Assembly: GCF_014191725.1 (NCBI RefSeq)
Contig: NZ_JACHWZ010000006.1
Span: 204,104 to 268,103 of the forward strand
DNA: 64,000 nucleotides
Direction of reading: 5' to 3'
From: Microbulbifer rhizosphaerae
GTDB taxonomy: Bacteria > Pseudomonadota > Gammaproteobacteria > Pseudomonadales > Cellvibrionaceae
Under the pieces are notes generated by a model. That model ran no database searches. It was not told where the DNA came from and saw only the letters and a list, made by a program, of their open reading frames with translations. A program made the position numbers and the translations under genes. Shown here piece after piece: positions 28,420-38,061 of this stretch. Positions within the stretch are counted from its first letter, which is position 1; the number at the start of each line of letters is the position of its first letter.

Positions 28420-29199
28420 TCAGAACTTATAGCCGATACCCAGGTTATAAATCCAGGGATCGAAATCCAAACCGGCGCGCAATCCTGCGATGGCGCCCGG
28501 CACCGGAAATTTCAAACGGGTGGAAGTGCTGACATCCATATATTGCACTGCGGCGTTAACCAGCCAGCTGCTGTCGCGTCCCAGCATCACGTCCACGCCA
28601 ACCTGGCCAGTCCAGCCCCAGTCGTCCTTCACTTCGAGCGTGGCAGGGCCGACAGCGCCAAAAGTGTCGGCGAAGTACGCGTCTGCCACAACACCCGCGT
28701 TGTTGTCGTCAAAATCCGTGTAGCCAATGCCCACACCGGCATATGGCTGTACCCACGACTCCTTGCAAACCGGAAACCAGTTCAGATAAAGGCTGGAAGA
28801 ACGGCGCTCGATGTCACCGAGATGCAGCCTATCTTCAGGGGGAAAGAATCCGAGGAATCCGTCCACATCCGTGTCGTGGTCCGATTCTCCGACATAAACA
28901 AACTCCACCGCGAAATGGTCCACCAGAAAATAGGCGGCGGAGAAGTTCCAGGTGGTGTCGCTGTCGATACTGTAGTCGCTGCCTTCGAAGTCTGGCAGGA
29001 ACACGCCGGCGAAATTCAGCTCATCGGAATCATCGTCGGGGTCCACATGGGAGGCACCGATACGGACCACAGCCGAGCCAGCTTCATAAACCGGTGCCGG
29101 TGCAGCAGCAGGCGCAGGAACGTATCCGGAGTCTCCTGCCGATGCCGCTGCTGAAGCAACGGCGAATGCCAAGGGGGTCAGAATGCGCGTCATTTTCAT
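28420..29199 (-). CDS. OmpW-family outer membrane protein (copy 3)
   Basis: 259-residue OmpW-type barrel. The ATG at 29199 (GGAG upstream) opens a Sec signal ending ASAAASAG. The mature start is Ala/Pro-rich (YVPAPAAAPAP), followed by VVRIGASHVDPDDDSDE, GIGYTDFDD and the terminal NLGIGYKF. It is the first of three tandem copies sharing strand sequences but not loops, which suggests duplication followed by surface diversification. It has its own terminator and the shared GTCTAGAC element upstream. Confidence 0.86.
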   Translation of the reverse strand: MKMTRILTPLAFAVASAAASAGDSGYVPAPAAAPAPVYEAGSAVVRIGASHVDPDDDSDELNFAGVFLPDFEGSDYSIDSDTTWNFSAAYFLVDHFAVEFVYVGESDHDTDVDGFLGFFPPEDRLHLGDIERRSSSLYLNWFPVCKESWVQPYAGVGIGYTDFDDNNAGVVADAYFADTFGAVGPATLEVKDDWGWTGQVGVDVMLGRDSSWLVNAAVQYMDVSTSTRLKFPVPGAIAGLRAGLDFDPWIYNLGIGYKF

Positions 29200-29257
29200 G
29201 TTGATAACTCCGTCAATTTTCGGCAAATTGAACAGCAATCATCCCAATCATTTGTCA

Positions 29258-29265
29258 GTCTAGAC
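29258..29265. promoter_or_regulatory. GTCTAGAC palindrome upstream of ompW copy 3
   Basis: Same palindrome, 59 bp before the start codon at 29199. The remaining gap up to 29500 shows no gene. Confidence 0.4.
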
Positions 29266-29500
29266 GCGAAAAAGAACCACTGGAGAAAGAACACCCGGAA
29301 AAGCGCCCGGAATTTGGAACTTTTATATAGAATTGGCAGCCTAATTACTTTTTTGGCATTTAATTTAACAAGAGGGAAGGATTCCAACGCCGCGGCAGGC
29401 GTGAAACAAGATGGGAAATAAAGAAAGGAGCGCCAAACCGCCCGCCTTTTGTCCGGAAAATATTCTTTTTAAAGGAAAGACGCGACAACAGGAACGCCGG

Positions 29501-29812
29501 CTAACTCTGCTTTTTTCCGCCCCCCAGACACTCCGGACTCTGCGGTGCCTGCCCGGCCCACTCCTCCGGACTGAAGGTATGCAGCGCCAGCGCGTGTACC
29601 GGCCCCGCCATTTCATCCGCCAGCACCGCGTAAACCCGCTGGTGCCGCTGCACTTTGCGCAGCGAGGCAAAAGCGTCGCTCACCAGCACCACGCGAAAAT
29701 GCATCTCCGCACCGGCGGGCACATTGTGCAGATGGCTCTCGCACTGCACTTCGATATGCTGTGGCGCAAAGGCCTCGCTTAGTTTCTCTTCAATCTGCTT
29801 TGCCAGGCTCAT
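29501..29812 (-). CDS. bolA: BolA-family protein
   Basis: 103-residue BolA-like protein. The fold signature is visible in SHLHNVPAGAEMHFRVVLVSDAF and the conserved RHQRVYAVLADEM helix. BolA proteins bind monothiol glutaredoxins and Fe-S clusters and influence cell shape and stress responses; here the conserved His in SHLHN and RHQRV could be the metal ligands. It is 22 bp downstream of djlA on the same strand, so probably co-transcribed. Confidence 0.88.
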   Translation of the reverse strand: MSLAKQIEEKLSEAFAPQHIEVQCESHLHNVPAGAEMHFRVVLVSDAFASLRKVQRHQRVYAVLADEMAGPVHALALHTFSPEEWAGQAPQSPECLGGGKKQS

Positions 29813-29834
29813 GTCTTATCTCCTTATTATTCCC

Positions 29835-30608
29835 TTACGCTATTTCCCGCTTGCGCGCGGCAACAATGGTGTCGTAAGCGACGGTGACGCTTTTCATCTG
29901 ATCTTCCGCGTAGCGCATAAACTCTTCGGGCAATCCCTTGGCGGCGATTTTGTCTGGATGGAATTCCGCCGCCTTGCGCCGGTAGGCCAGTTTCAACTCC
30001 TGATCGCTGGCATCCGGGCGGCACTCCAGGATGTCGTAGTGCTGCTGCAGTGAGGCCGTCGAATACTGGGCACTCCGGCCAAATTCCCCATGCATGGCGT
30101 TGAAGATGGACTCGTGTAATCCCAGGTGGGAGGGAATACGCCGCAGGATCTCCTCTTCCGCCGCGTGCAGCTCACCATCCGCATAGGCCACGGCAAACAG
30201 CAAGCGGTAGACCATTTCCCGCATCGCCTGGTTGTGCACCAGCTGCCGGTACTGCTCGGCGTAATCGTAGATGCTGTAGGTGTCGCTCTTCGCGTTCTGG
30301 AAAATCTGAATGGCGTGCTTGCGGTCCTCCACACTCAAGCGCAGGTTGTTCTGAATAAAATCGTCAACCAGGCGAATTTCCGCCTTGGACACCTGGCCAT
30401 CCGCCTTGGCGATCTTCGCCAGCATGGAAAACAGGGTGACGATAAAGACAGCCTGCGCCCCTTCCCGGTTCAGGGAGCCCGCGCCGCCGGCGGCGCGCTG
30501 CAGACCGGAACCGAAAGAGCTGCCAATCCAGGCACCCAGCGCCGCACCGATAGGACCACCGAACATCAAACCGATACCGGCCCCGATTCCCGCGCCCAAC
30601 CAGGACAT
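29835..30608 (-). CDS. djlA: DjlA-type co-chaperone (TerB and J domains)
   Basis: 257 residues. A Gly-rich N-terminal membrane segment (residues 3-32, GAGIGAGIGLMFGG repeated glycines) is followed by a TerB-like helical domain (about 50-170) and a C-terminal J domain (about 190-257) with the HPD motif in AAEFHPDKI. This order matches DjlA, an inner-membrane DnaK co-chaperone whose J domain faces the cytoplasm. AAAGGAGAG precedes the ATG. It lies upstream of bolA. Confidence 0.88.
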   Translation of the reverse strand: MSWLGAGIGAGIGLMFGGPIGAALGAWIGSSFGSGLQRAAGGAGSLNREGAQAVFIVTLFSMLAKIAKADGQVSKAEIRLVDDFIQNNLRLSVEDRKHAIQIFQNAKSDTYSIYDYAEQYRQLVHNQAMREMVYRLLFAVAYADGELHAAEEEILRRIPSHLGLHESIFNAMHGEFGRSAQYSTASLQQHYDILECRPDASDQELKLAYRRKAAEFHPDKIAAKGLPEEFMRYAEDQMKSVTVAYDTIVAARKREIA

Positions 30609-30844
30609 ACTCTCTCCTTTGGGCGCCCCATTGCGCCCGATCCAAAACTAAAAACGCGCCCATAATACCACGGCTTCGGCAACGTCCAGGCACCATGGGA
30701 CCAATCGGTCACCCAGTAAAGAGTTCGCCGAAGCGCCGACTCAGATAAAGACGTCGCTGATAGGCCCGCCGCAGTCCTTAGGCGAGCCCTAATAGGCAAT
30801 AAAAAATTGGATCGAAGCTCGAATTCCCGGGAGCGCGGAGTTCC

Positions 30845-31083
30845 AGCTCCGCTTGCGGGCCGCAAGGCCCGCCAATATCCACGGACCGGCTGTTGACTAC
30901 GTCCTTGTTAGCTGGCAGCGGGGCGGCCCTACTGCCGGGGGCTTAGCATCGCGCTCCGCTATCCTTTCCCTGCTCCCATCTGTCGAACCGAATGACACTG
31001 AGTTAAGCGGTGACCGCCAAGGTACCGGTTGAGGACTGAGGAAATCATTCGCCACGGCGGGCCTTGGGCCCGCAAGCGGAGCT
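30845..31083. repeat. MITE-like element with about 28-bp inverted ends
   Basis: A left arm (30845-30873, AGCTCCGCTTGCGGGCC onward) and a right arm (31056-31083, ending GCAAGCGGAGCT) are near-perfect reverse complements around about 180 bp with no open frame. The right arm begins 4 bp after the oadB stop. The internal part includes TACTGCCGGGGG, similar to other palindromes of the window. The rest of the 479-bp gap (30609-31087) holds nothing recognisable. Confidence 0.65.
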
Positions 31084-31087
31084 GGCG

Positions 31088-32413
31088 TCAGCCGGTCATT
31101 GCGCGAACCATGGTGATCATCACCCCGGCGGCCACCGCCGAGCCGATCACCCCGGCCACGTTGGGTCCCATGGCGTGCATCAGCAGGAAGTTGTGCGGAT
31201 TGGCTTCCAGTCCCAGCTTGTTGGATACCCGCGCCGCCATGGGCACCGCGGAAACGCCGGCGGAGCCGATCAGCGGGTTTATCTTGTGTTTGCTCACCAG
31301 ATTCAGCAATTTCGCCATCAGTACGCCGGCGGCGGTACCGATGGCGAAAGCGACAATACCCAGGGCGAGGATGCCGAGGGTTTTCGGATCGAGAAATTTG
31401 TCCGCCGCCAGCTTCGAGCCCACGGACAGGCCGAGGAAGATGGTGGTGATATTGATCAGCGCGTTCTGCGCGGTATCGGACAGGCGCGACACCACGCCGC
31501 ACTCGCGCATCAGGTTGCCGAAGCAGAACATCCCCAGCAGCGGCGCCGCGTCCGGCAGGAAGAGCGCCACCAGGATCAGCAGCAGCAGCGGGAAAGTGAT
31601 CTTCTCCCGCTTGCTCACGTGGCGCAGCTGCACCATCTCGATTTTGCGTTCTTCCGGCGTGGTCAGCGCGCGCATGATCGGCGGCTGGATCAGGGGCACC
31701 AGCGCCATATAGGAATAGGCGGCCACGGCGATGGCGCCGAGCAGATCCGGAGCCAGCAGGCTGGATACATAGATGGCGGTTGGGCCATCGGCGCCGCCGA
31801 TAATACCGATGGCTGCGGCATCGGCGATGGAGAAATCCATAATGCCGGCCACCGAAAGGCCGACCGCGCCGAGTACCGTAGCGAAGATGCCGAACTGTGC
31901 CGCGGCGCCCAGGAACAGGGTGCGCGGGTTGCCGAGTAGCGGGCCGAAGTCGGTCATCGCGCCCACGCCCATAAAAATCACCAGCGGCGCCGCTCCCGAG
32001 GCGATGGCCACAGAATAGAAGTTATACAGCATGCCGTTGCTGTAGCCCGCATCCAGCGCCACCTGCTCGGCCCGCAATTGCAGCGCCGCCGGTGCATTGC
32101 CCAGGGCCTCCTTCAGCGCCGATTCAAACGCATAGGCGGATTCCAGTTGCTCCGCACCCAGCAGTTGTGCCATCTGCAGCAATACACGGGGATCGCCACC
32201 CGCCAGCGCCGCCTCCGCGGCGGAGAGGGACAGGTCAGCGCCGGGGATATTCGCCAGGATGCCGCCGAAGCCAATAGGCACCAGCAGCAGCGGCTCGAAC
32301 TTTTTGTTGATGGCCAGGAACAGCAGCAGCAGGCCTACCACGATCATCACAAACTGGCCCGCCGCCATCTGGTAGGCGCCGGAGGATTGCCAGAGATTGA
32401 TAAGGTTTTCCAC
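31088..32413 (-). CDS. oadB: Na+-translocating oxaloacetate decarboxylase, beta subunit
   Basis: 441-residue polytopic membrane protein, the ion-pumping subunit of Na+-dependent decarboxylases. Family segments: [43 protein letters not shown] and [30 protein letters not shown]. It couples decarboxylation of carboxybiotin on the alpha subunit to Na+ export. Starts with GTG at 32413, 18 bp after the alpha-subunit stop. Gene order on the minus strand is gamma, alpha, beta, as in other gammaproteobacteria, and the pump suggests a Na+-based energetics typical of marine habitats. Confidence 0.92.
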   Translation of the reverse strand: MENLINLWQSSGAYQMAAGQFVMIVVGLLLLFLAINKKFEPLLLVPIGFGGILANIPGADLSLSAAEAALAGGDPRVLLQMAQLLGAEQLESAYAFESALKEALGNAPAALQLRAEQVALDAGYSNGMLYNFYSVAIASGAAPLVIFMGVGAMTDFGPLLGNPRTLFLGAAAQFGIFATVLGAVGLSVAGIMDFSIADAAAIGIIGGADGPTAIYVSSLLAPDLLGAIAVAAYSYMALVPLIQPPIMRALTTPEERKIEMVQLRHVSKREKITFPLLLLILVALFLPDAAPLLGMFCFGNLMRECGVVSRLSDTAQNALINITTIFLGLSVGSKLAADKFLDPKTLGILALGIVAFAIGTAAGVLMAKLLNLVSKHKINPLIGSAGVSAVPMAARVSNKLGLEANPHNFLLMHAMGPNVAGVIGSAVAAGVMITMVRAMTG

Positions 32414-32431
32414 AAGCGACTCCTAACCGGG

Positions 32432-34216
32432 TTACGCGATGGACAGCAGGGTGTCGCCCACCGCCACGGAATCGCCCTCTTTCACCGCCACCTCGGTGAC
32501 GCTGCCCGACCGTGGCGCGCTGACCGCGGTCTCCATCTTCATGGCTTCCAGCACGATAATGGTCTGGCCCTCCGTCACCTGATCGCCGGGGTTCACCAGC
32601 ACCTTGAAGATATTGCCTGCCAGCGGCGCCGCCACCGGATTGCCGCCACCGGCAGCCGGGGCCGCAGCGCTCCCGGCGGAGGCTCCACCGGAGACCGGCA
32701 CCATACCGCTGACATCCCCGCCGTCGGCCACGGTTACTGTGTAACTCTTGCCCTCAACGGTGACCGTATACACCTCTTCGCCGTTTTCATTGGTGACTGC
32801 ACTGCCCTCATTGCCGGTGGGCACCGGTTCGAAAGCGTCGGGATTGCCGCGGTTCTTGAGGAACTTGAGGCCGATCTGCGGGAAGAGCGCATAGGTGAGT
32901 ACATCGTCTATCTCCCCCTCTCCATCGGTCAGCGGAACGCTCTCGTCATTGGCCTTCTGCCGCAGCTCGGCGGTAAGCTTTTCCAGCTCCGGCTCCAGCA
33001 GGTCCGCCGGGCGGCAGCTGATTGGCTCGGCGCCGTCCAGCACCTTTGCCTGCAGCTCCTTGTTCATCGCGGCCGGGGTCGCGCCGTACTCGCCCTTGAG
33101 TACCGCCGCGGTCTCCTTGGAGATGGATTTGTAGCGCTCGCCGGTGAGCACGTTCAGTACCGCCTGGGTGCCGACGATCTGGGAGGTTGGAGTGACCAGG
33201 GGAAGGAAACCCAGGTCCTCGCGCACCCGGGGAATTTCCTCCAGCACCTGGTCCAGCTTGTCCCCGGCGCCCTGCTCCCGCAGCTGGTTTTCCATATTGG
33301 TCAGCATACCGCCGGGCACCTGGGCCACCAGGATGCGCGAGTCCACACCGCGCAGGGAACCCTCGAACTTGGCGTATTTCTTGCGCACCTCGCGGAAATA
33401 GGCGGCGATCTCTTCCAACAGCTCGATATCCAGCCCGGTGTCGCGATCTGTGCCCTGCAAGATGGCCACGAGAGCTTCGGTGGGGCTATGGCCGTAGGTC
33501 ATGGACATGGAGGAAATCGCCGTGTCCACATTGTCGATTCCCGCCTCGACGCATTTCAATGCGGTGGCGGTGGAGAGGCCGGTGGTGGCATGGCACTGCA
33601 TATGAATGGGAATTTCCACCGCAGCCTTCAGGCGCTTCACCAGCTCATAGCCCTCGTAGGGGCGCAGCAGGCCGGCCATATCCTTGATACAGATTGAATC
33701 CGCGCCCATGTCCTCAATCTGCCGGCCCAGGTCCACCCACAAATCCAGGGTGTGCACCGGGCTGACGGTATAGGAAATGGTGCCCTGGGCGTGTTTGCCC
33801 ACACGCTTTACCGCGCGCAAAGCGGTCTGCAGGTTGCGCATATCGTTCATGGCATCGAACACGCGAAAAACGTCCACGCCGTTTTCCGCCGCGCGCTCGA
33901 CGAATTCCTCCACCACGTCGTCGGCGTAGTGGCGGTAGCCGAGAATGTTCTGGCCGCGGAACAGCATCTGTTGCGGCGTGTTGGGCATGGCTTTTTTCAG
34001 CTCACGGATGCGCTCCCAAGGGTCCTCGCCCAGATAGCGGATGCAGGCATCGAAAGTGGCACCGCCCCAGGACTCCAGTGACCAGAAACCAACTTTGTCG
34101 AGTTTTTCCGCGACGGGCAGCATATCGTCCAGCCGCATGCGGGTGGCAAACAGTGACTGGTGGGCGTCGCGCAGAACCACGTCGGTGATTCCCAATGGCT
34201 TTTTAACCTCAGTCAT
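32432..34216 (-). CDS. oadA: oxaloacetate decarboxylase, alpha subunit
   Basis: 594 residues with an N-terminal carboxyltransferase TIM barrel ([16 protein letters not shown]; metal-site QCHATTG) and a C-terminal biotinyl domain in which Lys about 560 of EAMKMETA carries biotin. A Pro/Ala/Gly linker (about residues 500-530) joins them. It transfers the carboxyl group of oxaloacetate to biotin for the beta subunit to release. Pyruvate carboxylase subunit B is the nearest alternative, but adjacent beta and gamma subunits settle it. Confidence 0.93.
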   Translation of the reverse strand: MTEVKKPLGITDVVLRDAHQSLFATRMRLDDMLPVAEKLDKVGFWSLESWGGATFDACIRYLGEDPWERIRELKKAMPNTPQQMLFRGQNILGYRHYADDVVEEFVERAAENGVDVFRVFDAMNDMRNLQTALRAVKRVGKHAQGTISYTVSPVHTLDLWVDLGRQIEDMGADSICIKDMAGLLRPYEGYELVKRLKAAVEIPIHMQCHATTGLSTATALKCVEAGIDNVDTAISSMSMTYGHSPTEALVAILQGTDRDTGLDIELLEEIAAYFREVRKKYAKFEGSLRGVDSRILVAQVPGGMLTNMENQLREQGAGDKLDQVLEEIPRVREDLGFLPLVTPTSQIVGTQAVLNVLTGERYKSISKETAAVLKGEYGATPAAMNKELQAKVLDGAEPISCRPADLLEPELEKLTAELRQKANDESVPLTDGEGEIDDVLTYALFPQIGLKFLKNRGNPDAFEPVPTGNEGSAVTNENGEEVYTVTVEGKSYTVTVADGGDVSGMVPVSGGASAGSAAAPAAGGGNPVAAPLAGNIFKVLVNPGDQVTEGQTIIVLEAMKMETAVSAPRSGSVTEVAVKEGDSVAVGDTLLSIA

Positions 34217-34260
34217 GGGTCGTCTCTCTCGGCAATTGATTGAAGTTGTTCGGCGAACGA

Positions 34261-34500
34261 TTAGCGTCTTTTATTTTTTCGGTGTTGTTCGATCGCCGCC
34301 TGGATCACCGCGCGCAGGTGCGCATCGCCGGCAGCCTGCCCGCCGACGGCGGGAGCCGCCGGCTCCGCCTCGGGGAAATAGCGGGTGATGATGCGGGACA
34401 TAATGCCGGTGCCGATCACCAGCAAAAGCAGGAAAGTAAAAACAATCCCCATGCCGAACAGCGTAATGTCCAGCCCCTGTTGCAGTAATGTCTCCTGCAC
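34261..34500 (-). CDS. oadG: oxaloacetate decarboxylase, gamma subunit
   Basis: 79 residues with one N-terminal membrane helix (about 12-34, [19 protein letters not shown]) and a charged C-terminal tail ending EQHRKNKRR. This is the OadG layout: the small subunit that anchors the alpha subunit and binds Zn2+ in some species. GTG start at 34500 preceded by AGGGGG. First gene of the oad operon. Confidence 0.88.
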   Translation of the reverse strand: MQETLLQQGLDITLFGMGIVFTFLLLLVIGTGIMSRIITRYFPEAEPAAPAVGGQAAGDAHLRAVIQAAIEQHRKNKRR

Positions 34501-34615
34501 TTTTTCCCCCTAGATCTGCTTTGGCGGCCGCTATTATCGTTACAAAAAACCCGCAAAATCAAACGGTTATTGGTTGCAGTAGCAACTATCGAAACGCCCG
34601 GAATGACCGCGCGCC

Positions 34616-34644
34616 GGTAGGAGCGGCCCGTGGCCGCTCCTACC
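34616..34644. repeat. short TAGGAGCGGCC hairpin
   Basis: A perfect 13-bp inverted repeat (GGTAGGAGCGGCC, loop CGT, GGCCGCTCCTACC) between the divergent oad operon and dusC. Smallest member of the TAGGAGC family here. Confidence 0.75.
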
Positions 34645-34707
34645 ATTTGCCACTGGCGACTCCATGATAGAATCCGCGCCCAGATTCAGTGGTTACCCCA
34701 ATCAATA

Positions 34708-35700
34708 ATGACCGACAAGACAGGCTCTGTTACTCCCCGGCTCTACCAGGCCCCGATGGAAGGCGTGATCGACCACCATCTGCGCGCCCTGCTCTCCGCC
34801 ATCGGCGGTATCGATATCTGCGTCACCGAATTCCTGCGGGTGACCCACACCCGCCTGCCGCGGCGGGTATTTGTGCGCCTGTGCCCGGAACTGGAAACCG
34901 ATGCCGCCACCGCGACCGGCACCCCGGTGCGCCTGCAACTGCTGGGCGGCAATCCCCAGGCCATGGCCTACAACGCCGCCAGGGCGGTGGAAGCGGGTGC
35001 CCGTGCCATCGACCTGAATTTCGGCTGCCCGGCCAAATCCGTGAACAACAGCGACGGCGGCGCCTGCCTCCTGCAAAGCCCCAGGCGAGTGGAGGAGATA
35101 GTGGCGGCGGTGCGCCGCGCCATTCCCGACGCGATTCCCCTATCCGCGAAAATCCGACTGGGTTACCAGGACAGGTCCAGCTACCTGGACAACGCCCGCG
35201 CCGCCGAAGCCGGCGGAGCCGGCGAACTCGCCGTGCACGCCCGCTCCAAGGTGGACGGTTACCGGCCCCCTGCCTACTGGGAATACATCGGTGAGATACG
35301 CCAGCAGCTGTATATCCCGGTGATCGCCAATGGCGATATCTGGACACCGGACGAATTCCTCCGCTGCCGCCAAGTGACCGGCTGCGACGCCTTTATGTTT
35401 GGCCGCAGCCTGCTGGCGCGCCCGGACTTGGGCCTGCAGATCAAAGCCCTGTGCAGCGGGCGGGACTATACGCCCATGGTCTGGCAGCAAGTAGCCGCAC
35501 TGCTGTGGGACTACTACCAGATCACCCGCGAGTGCTACCCGACCAAGTACCTGGGCAACCGCATCAAACAGTGGCTGGCCTACCTGAAACTCGCTTACCC
35601 GGAGGCCGGGGTCTTTTTCGAAAAGATCAAGCGCCACCGGGAGGCTTCGGTGATCGAGGACGCCTTCGCGCGGGAGCTGGCGGTGAGCGCAGTGGCCTAG
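34708..35700 (+). CDS. dusC: tRNA-dihydrouridine(16) synthase DusC
   Basis: 330-residue FMN-dependent dihydrouridine synthase that reduces a D-loop uridine in tRNA. I start at the ATG at 34708 (MTDKTGS). Motifs: YQAPMEGVID at the N-terminus, EFLRVTH, DLNFGCPAKSVNNSDGGACLL with the catalytic Cys, and HARSKVDGYRPPAYW. The VNNSDGGACLL variant matches DusC rather than DusA or DusB. It precedes the DNA repair cluster by 113 bp on the same strand, but I see no functional link. Confidence 0.87.
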   Translation: MTDKTGSVTPRLYQAPMEGVIDHHLRALLSAIGGIDICVTEFLRVTHTRLPRRVFVRLCPELETDAATATGTPVRLQLLGGNPQAMAYNAARAVEAGARAIDLNFGCPAKSVNNSDGGACLLQSPRRVEEIVAAVRRAIPDAIPLSAKIRLGYQDRSSYLDNARAAEAGGAGELAVHARSKVDGYRPPAYWEYIGEIRQQLYIPVIANGDIWTPDEFLRCRQVTGCDAFMFGRSLLARPDLGLQIKALCSGRDYTPMVWQQVAALLWDYYQITRECYPTKYLGNRIKQWLAYLKLAYPEAGVFFEKIKRHREASVIEDAFARELAVSAVA

Positions 35701-35733
35701 GTCGAATACAAAACTCGCCCTCGCACCTCCGTC

Positions 35734-35753
35734 ATTCCGGCGCAAGCCGGAAT
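35734..35753. repeat. ATTCCGGC-GCAA-GCCGGAAT hairpin repeat
   Basis: Perfect 8-bp inverted repeat with a GCAA loop, of the GTCATTCCGGC...GCCGGAATCCA kind that is common in proteobacterial genomes. It lies between dusC and the ligase and could end the dusC transcript. Confidence 0.6.
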
Positions 35754-35813
35754 CCAATCGCCGCGAACCCTCGGCAGGGGAAAACCGGATTCCACTGCTA
35801 TCTTCATATCCAT

Positions 35814-37865
35814 ATGGATTTCAAACGCAATCCCGACACCCATTTCAAGGGCATCGACAAACTCGGCAAAAAAGAAGCCACCGAGGAGATTCGCGCACTG
35901 CGCGAAGGCATCAATTACCACGACCATCTCTACTACGTAAAAGACTCGCCCAAAATTTCCGACGCCGTCTACGACAAACTGTTTCAGCGATTGCAGGACC
36001 TGGAAGAAGCCTTCCCCGATCTCAAGACCGGGGACTCGCCCACAGTACGCGTTGGCGCCGAACCGGTCAGCCAGTTGAAAAAGATAAAACACAAGGTGCC
36101 ACTTCTCAGCCTGCAAGCCAGTCTCGACGAGAAAAATATTGAATCCTTCCTGAAAACCGCATGCAAAAAAGCGAACAGCCAATCGGTCAAGTACGTCCTG
36201 GAGCCGAAGTTCGACGGCCTGTCTGTGGAAGTGATCTACGAGAAAGGGCGCTTCAAATACGGTACCACCCGCGGCAACGGTGAAGTGGGTGAGGATATCT
36301 CCCACAACCTGAAGACGATTCACGCACTGCCACTCTCACTGCAGCACCGGGATGACGCGCCCGCCACCCTGGCAGTCCGCGGTGAAGTCTTTATGCCCAG
36401 GGACGGGTTTATGGCCCTGAATAAACGGCGGGTGGAACGCGACGAGGAGCCCTTCGCCAATCCCCGCAACGCCGCCGCCGGGTTGATGCGCCAGTACAAA
36501 TCGCGCCAGGTTGCCGGCAAGCCACTGAGCCTTTTTTTTTACGAGATACTTGCGCTGGATGGCGAACAACCGCCGAACCACCAAGAGGTGCTGGACCAGC
36601 TGTCCCGCTGGGGGCTGAAGACCAGCCCGCTGAATGAATCCGCCTTCTCCCTCAAGCAGATCGAAAACTACCACCGCAAACTCGCCGAACACCGCGACCA
36701 TCTCGACTACGAAATTGACGGAATCGTGATCAAGGTGGACGACCACAGCCTGCGGGAAGCCCTGGGCACTCGGGACCGCAATCCCCGCTGGGCGATCGCC
36801 TGGAAATTCGAACCCCGCAAGGAGGTGACCCAGGTGGAGGATATCGCCGTACAGGTGGGCCGCACCGGCATACTGACTCCGGTCGCACTGCTGCAACCGG
36901 TGGATGTCGGCGGCGTCACCGTAAGCCGCGCCACCCTGCACAACGAGGGTGAAGTGCAGCGCAAGGATATCCGCGTGGGCGACCGCGTGCGCATCATCCG
37001 TGCCGGCGATGTGATTCCGGAAGTGGAGGAACGGGTCAAACAGCGCGGCAGGAAACGCGGCAAGATCTTTAAAATGCCCAAGCGCTGCCCGGTCTGCAAT
37101 TCTAAAGTGGTGCGCGAGGGCGCCTACCACCTGTGCACCGCCGGTCTCTCCTGCGCCGCGCAACTGAGTGGCCATATCCAGCACTACGCCGCGCGGGATG
37201 CGATGGATATCGATCACCTGGGGGAAAAGGCCGCCGATCAACTGGTGCGGCGGGAGATGGTGCACAACCTCGCCGACCTTTACGCCCTGGATACGAACGA
37301 TCTCAAATCATTGGATGGCTTCGCTGAGCGCTCCGCCACCCAGCTGTACGTCGCCATTCAGGGCGCTAAAAAGCCGCGCCTCGACCGTTTCCTGTTCGCC
37401 CTCGGTATTCCCCGCGTGGGCCGGAAGGTGGCGAAACAGCTCGCCGGGGAATTCCGCTCCCTGGAAAAGCTGGCCGATGCCAGTGAGGGGGAAATAGCAA
37501 AGATATCCGGTATCGGCTCGGAAGTGGCCGCCGCCACCGCCAACTTCTTCGCCGATGACAACAACCGCGAAGTGCTGGAGCGGATGCGCAAGAGCGGCGT
37601 CCGCGTACAGTCCATGCCCCGGCGCGGAAAACAGCCCTTGAAGGGCAAGACTTTCGTATTCAGCGGGGGACTGGACAAGATGACCCGGGATGAAGCCAAG
37701 GAGCGCGTCGAAGCCCTGGGCGCCCGAACCACCTCCAGTATCAGCGGCGAAACGGACTACCTGGTGGTGGGAGAAGATCCCGGCAGCAAACTGGATGAAG
37801 CGGAAGAAAAAGGTGTGAAACGTCTTGATAAGAAGGAATTCCTGAAATTGCTCGGGAATTCCTGA
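35814..37865 (+). CDS. ligA: NAD+-dependent DNA ligase, LigA-type
   Basis: 683-residue full-length NAD+ ligase. Domains in order: Ia NAD-binding (YHDHLYYVKDSPKISDAVYD), adenylation with acceptor Lys132 in EPKFDG, OB-fold (VGRTGILTPVALLQPV), four-Cys zinc finger (Cys425, Cys428, then HLCTAGLSC), helix-hairpin-helix repeats and a C-terminal BRCT (about 608-683, KTFVFSGGLDKMTRDEA). The ATG at 35814 lacks a clear Shine-Dalgarno. The gene is not next to zipA, its usual partner, and is followed by polX and an Fpg-type gene, so it may be an accessory repair ligase rather than the replicative one. The sequence is notably Lys/Arg-rich. Only sequencing context elsewhere would show whether another ligA exists. 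Confidence 0.9.
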   Translation: MDFKRNPDTHFKGIDKLGKKEATEEIRALREGINYHDHLYYVKDSPKISDAVYDKLFQRLQDLEEAFPDLKTGDSPTVRVGAEPVSQLKKIKHKVPLLSLQASLDEKNIESFLKTACKKANSQSVKYVLEPKFDGLSVEVIYEKGRFKYGTTRGNGEVGEDISHNLKTIHALPLSLQHRDDAPATLAVRGEVFMPRDGFMALNKRRVERDEEPFANPRNAAAGLMRQYKSRQVAGKPLSLFFYEILALDGEQPPNHQEVLDQLSRWGLKTSPLNESAFSLKQIENYHRKLAEHRDHLDYEIDGIVIKVDDHSLREALGTRDRNPRWAIAWKFEPRKEVTQVEDIAVQVGRTGILTPVALLQPVDVGGVTVSRATLHNEGEVQRKDIRVGDRVRIIRAGDVIPEVEERVKQRGRKRGKIFKMPKRCPVCNSKVVREGAYHLCTAGLSCAAQLSGHIQHYAARDAMDIDHLGEKAADQLVRREMVHNLADLYALDTNDLKSLDGFAERSATQLYVAIQGAKKPRLDRFLFALGIPRVGRKVAKQLAGEFRSLEKLADASEGEIAKISGIGSEVAAATANFFADDNNREVLERMRKSGVRVQSMPRRGKQPLKGKTFVFSGGLDKMTRDEAKERVEALGARTTSSISGETDYLVVGEDPGSKLDEAEEKGVKRLDKKEFLKLLGNS

Positions 37866-37903
37866 GGTGTAGCACTACGTTAAGCGATAAAGCTTGATGC
37901 GAA

Positions 37904-38015
37904 GGGCCTGCTGCCGGGGGTTCTTTGCGGGACTGTCTGCGAGAGGGACCTCGCGGACAAGCCTACAGGGACGTATTCACGGCGTGTCCCGCAAAGAACC
38001 CCCGGTAGCAGGCCC
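37904..38015. repeat. 112-bp palindromic element (GGGCCTGCTRCCGGGGG ends)
   Basis: Arms 37904-37933 and 37986-38015 match as reverse complements over 30 bp with one mismatch. The loop reads, on the minus strand, ACGCCGTGAATACGTCCCTGTAG, close to the loop of the element at 47022-47127. It separates the ligase from polX by 196 bp and might uncouple their transcripts. Confidence 0.8.
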
Positions 38016-38061
38016 ACCCAAGGCCTTGACTCAGCGCTATTGATTCCTGAGGAAACTTGCC

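Noticed and set aside
32078..33697. 539-codon plus-strand frame opposite oadAB
   Set aside because: Shadow of oadA and oadB, no recognisable domain or ribosome site.
34500..34707. Promoter assignment for oadGAB
   Set aside because: Several TTGATT and TAATAG-like hexamers occur but none with 16-18 bp spacing, so no site is claimed.
35700..35813. SOS (LexA) box upstream of the repair cassette
   Set aside because: No CTG-n10-CAG-type site is visible upstream of the ligase or polX; SOS control is not supported.
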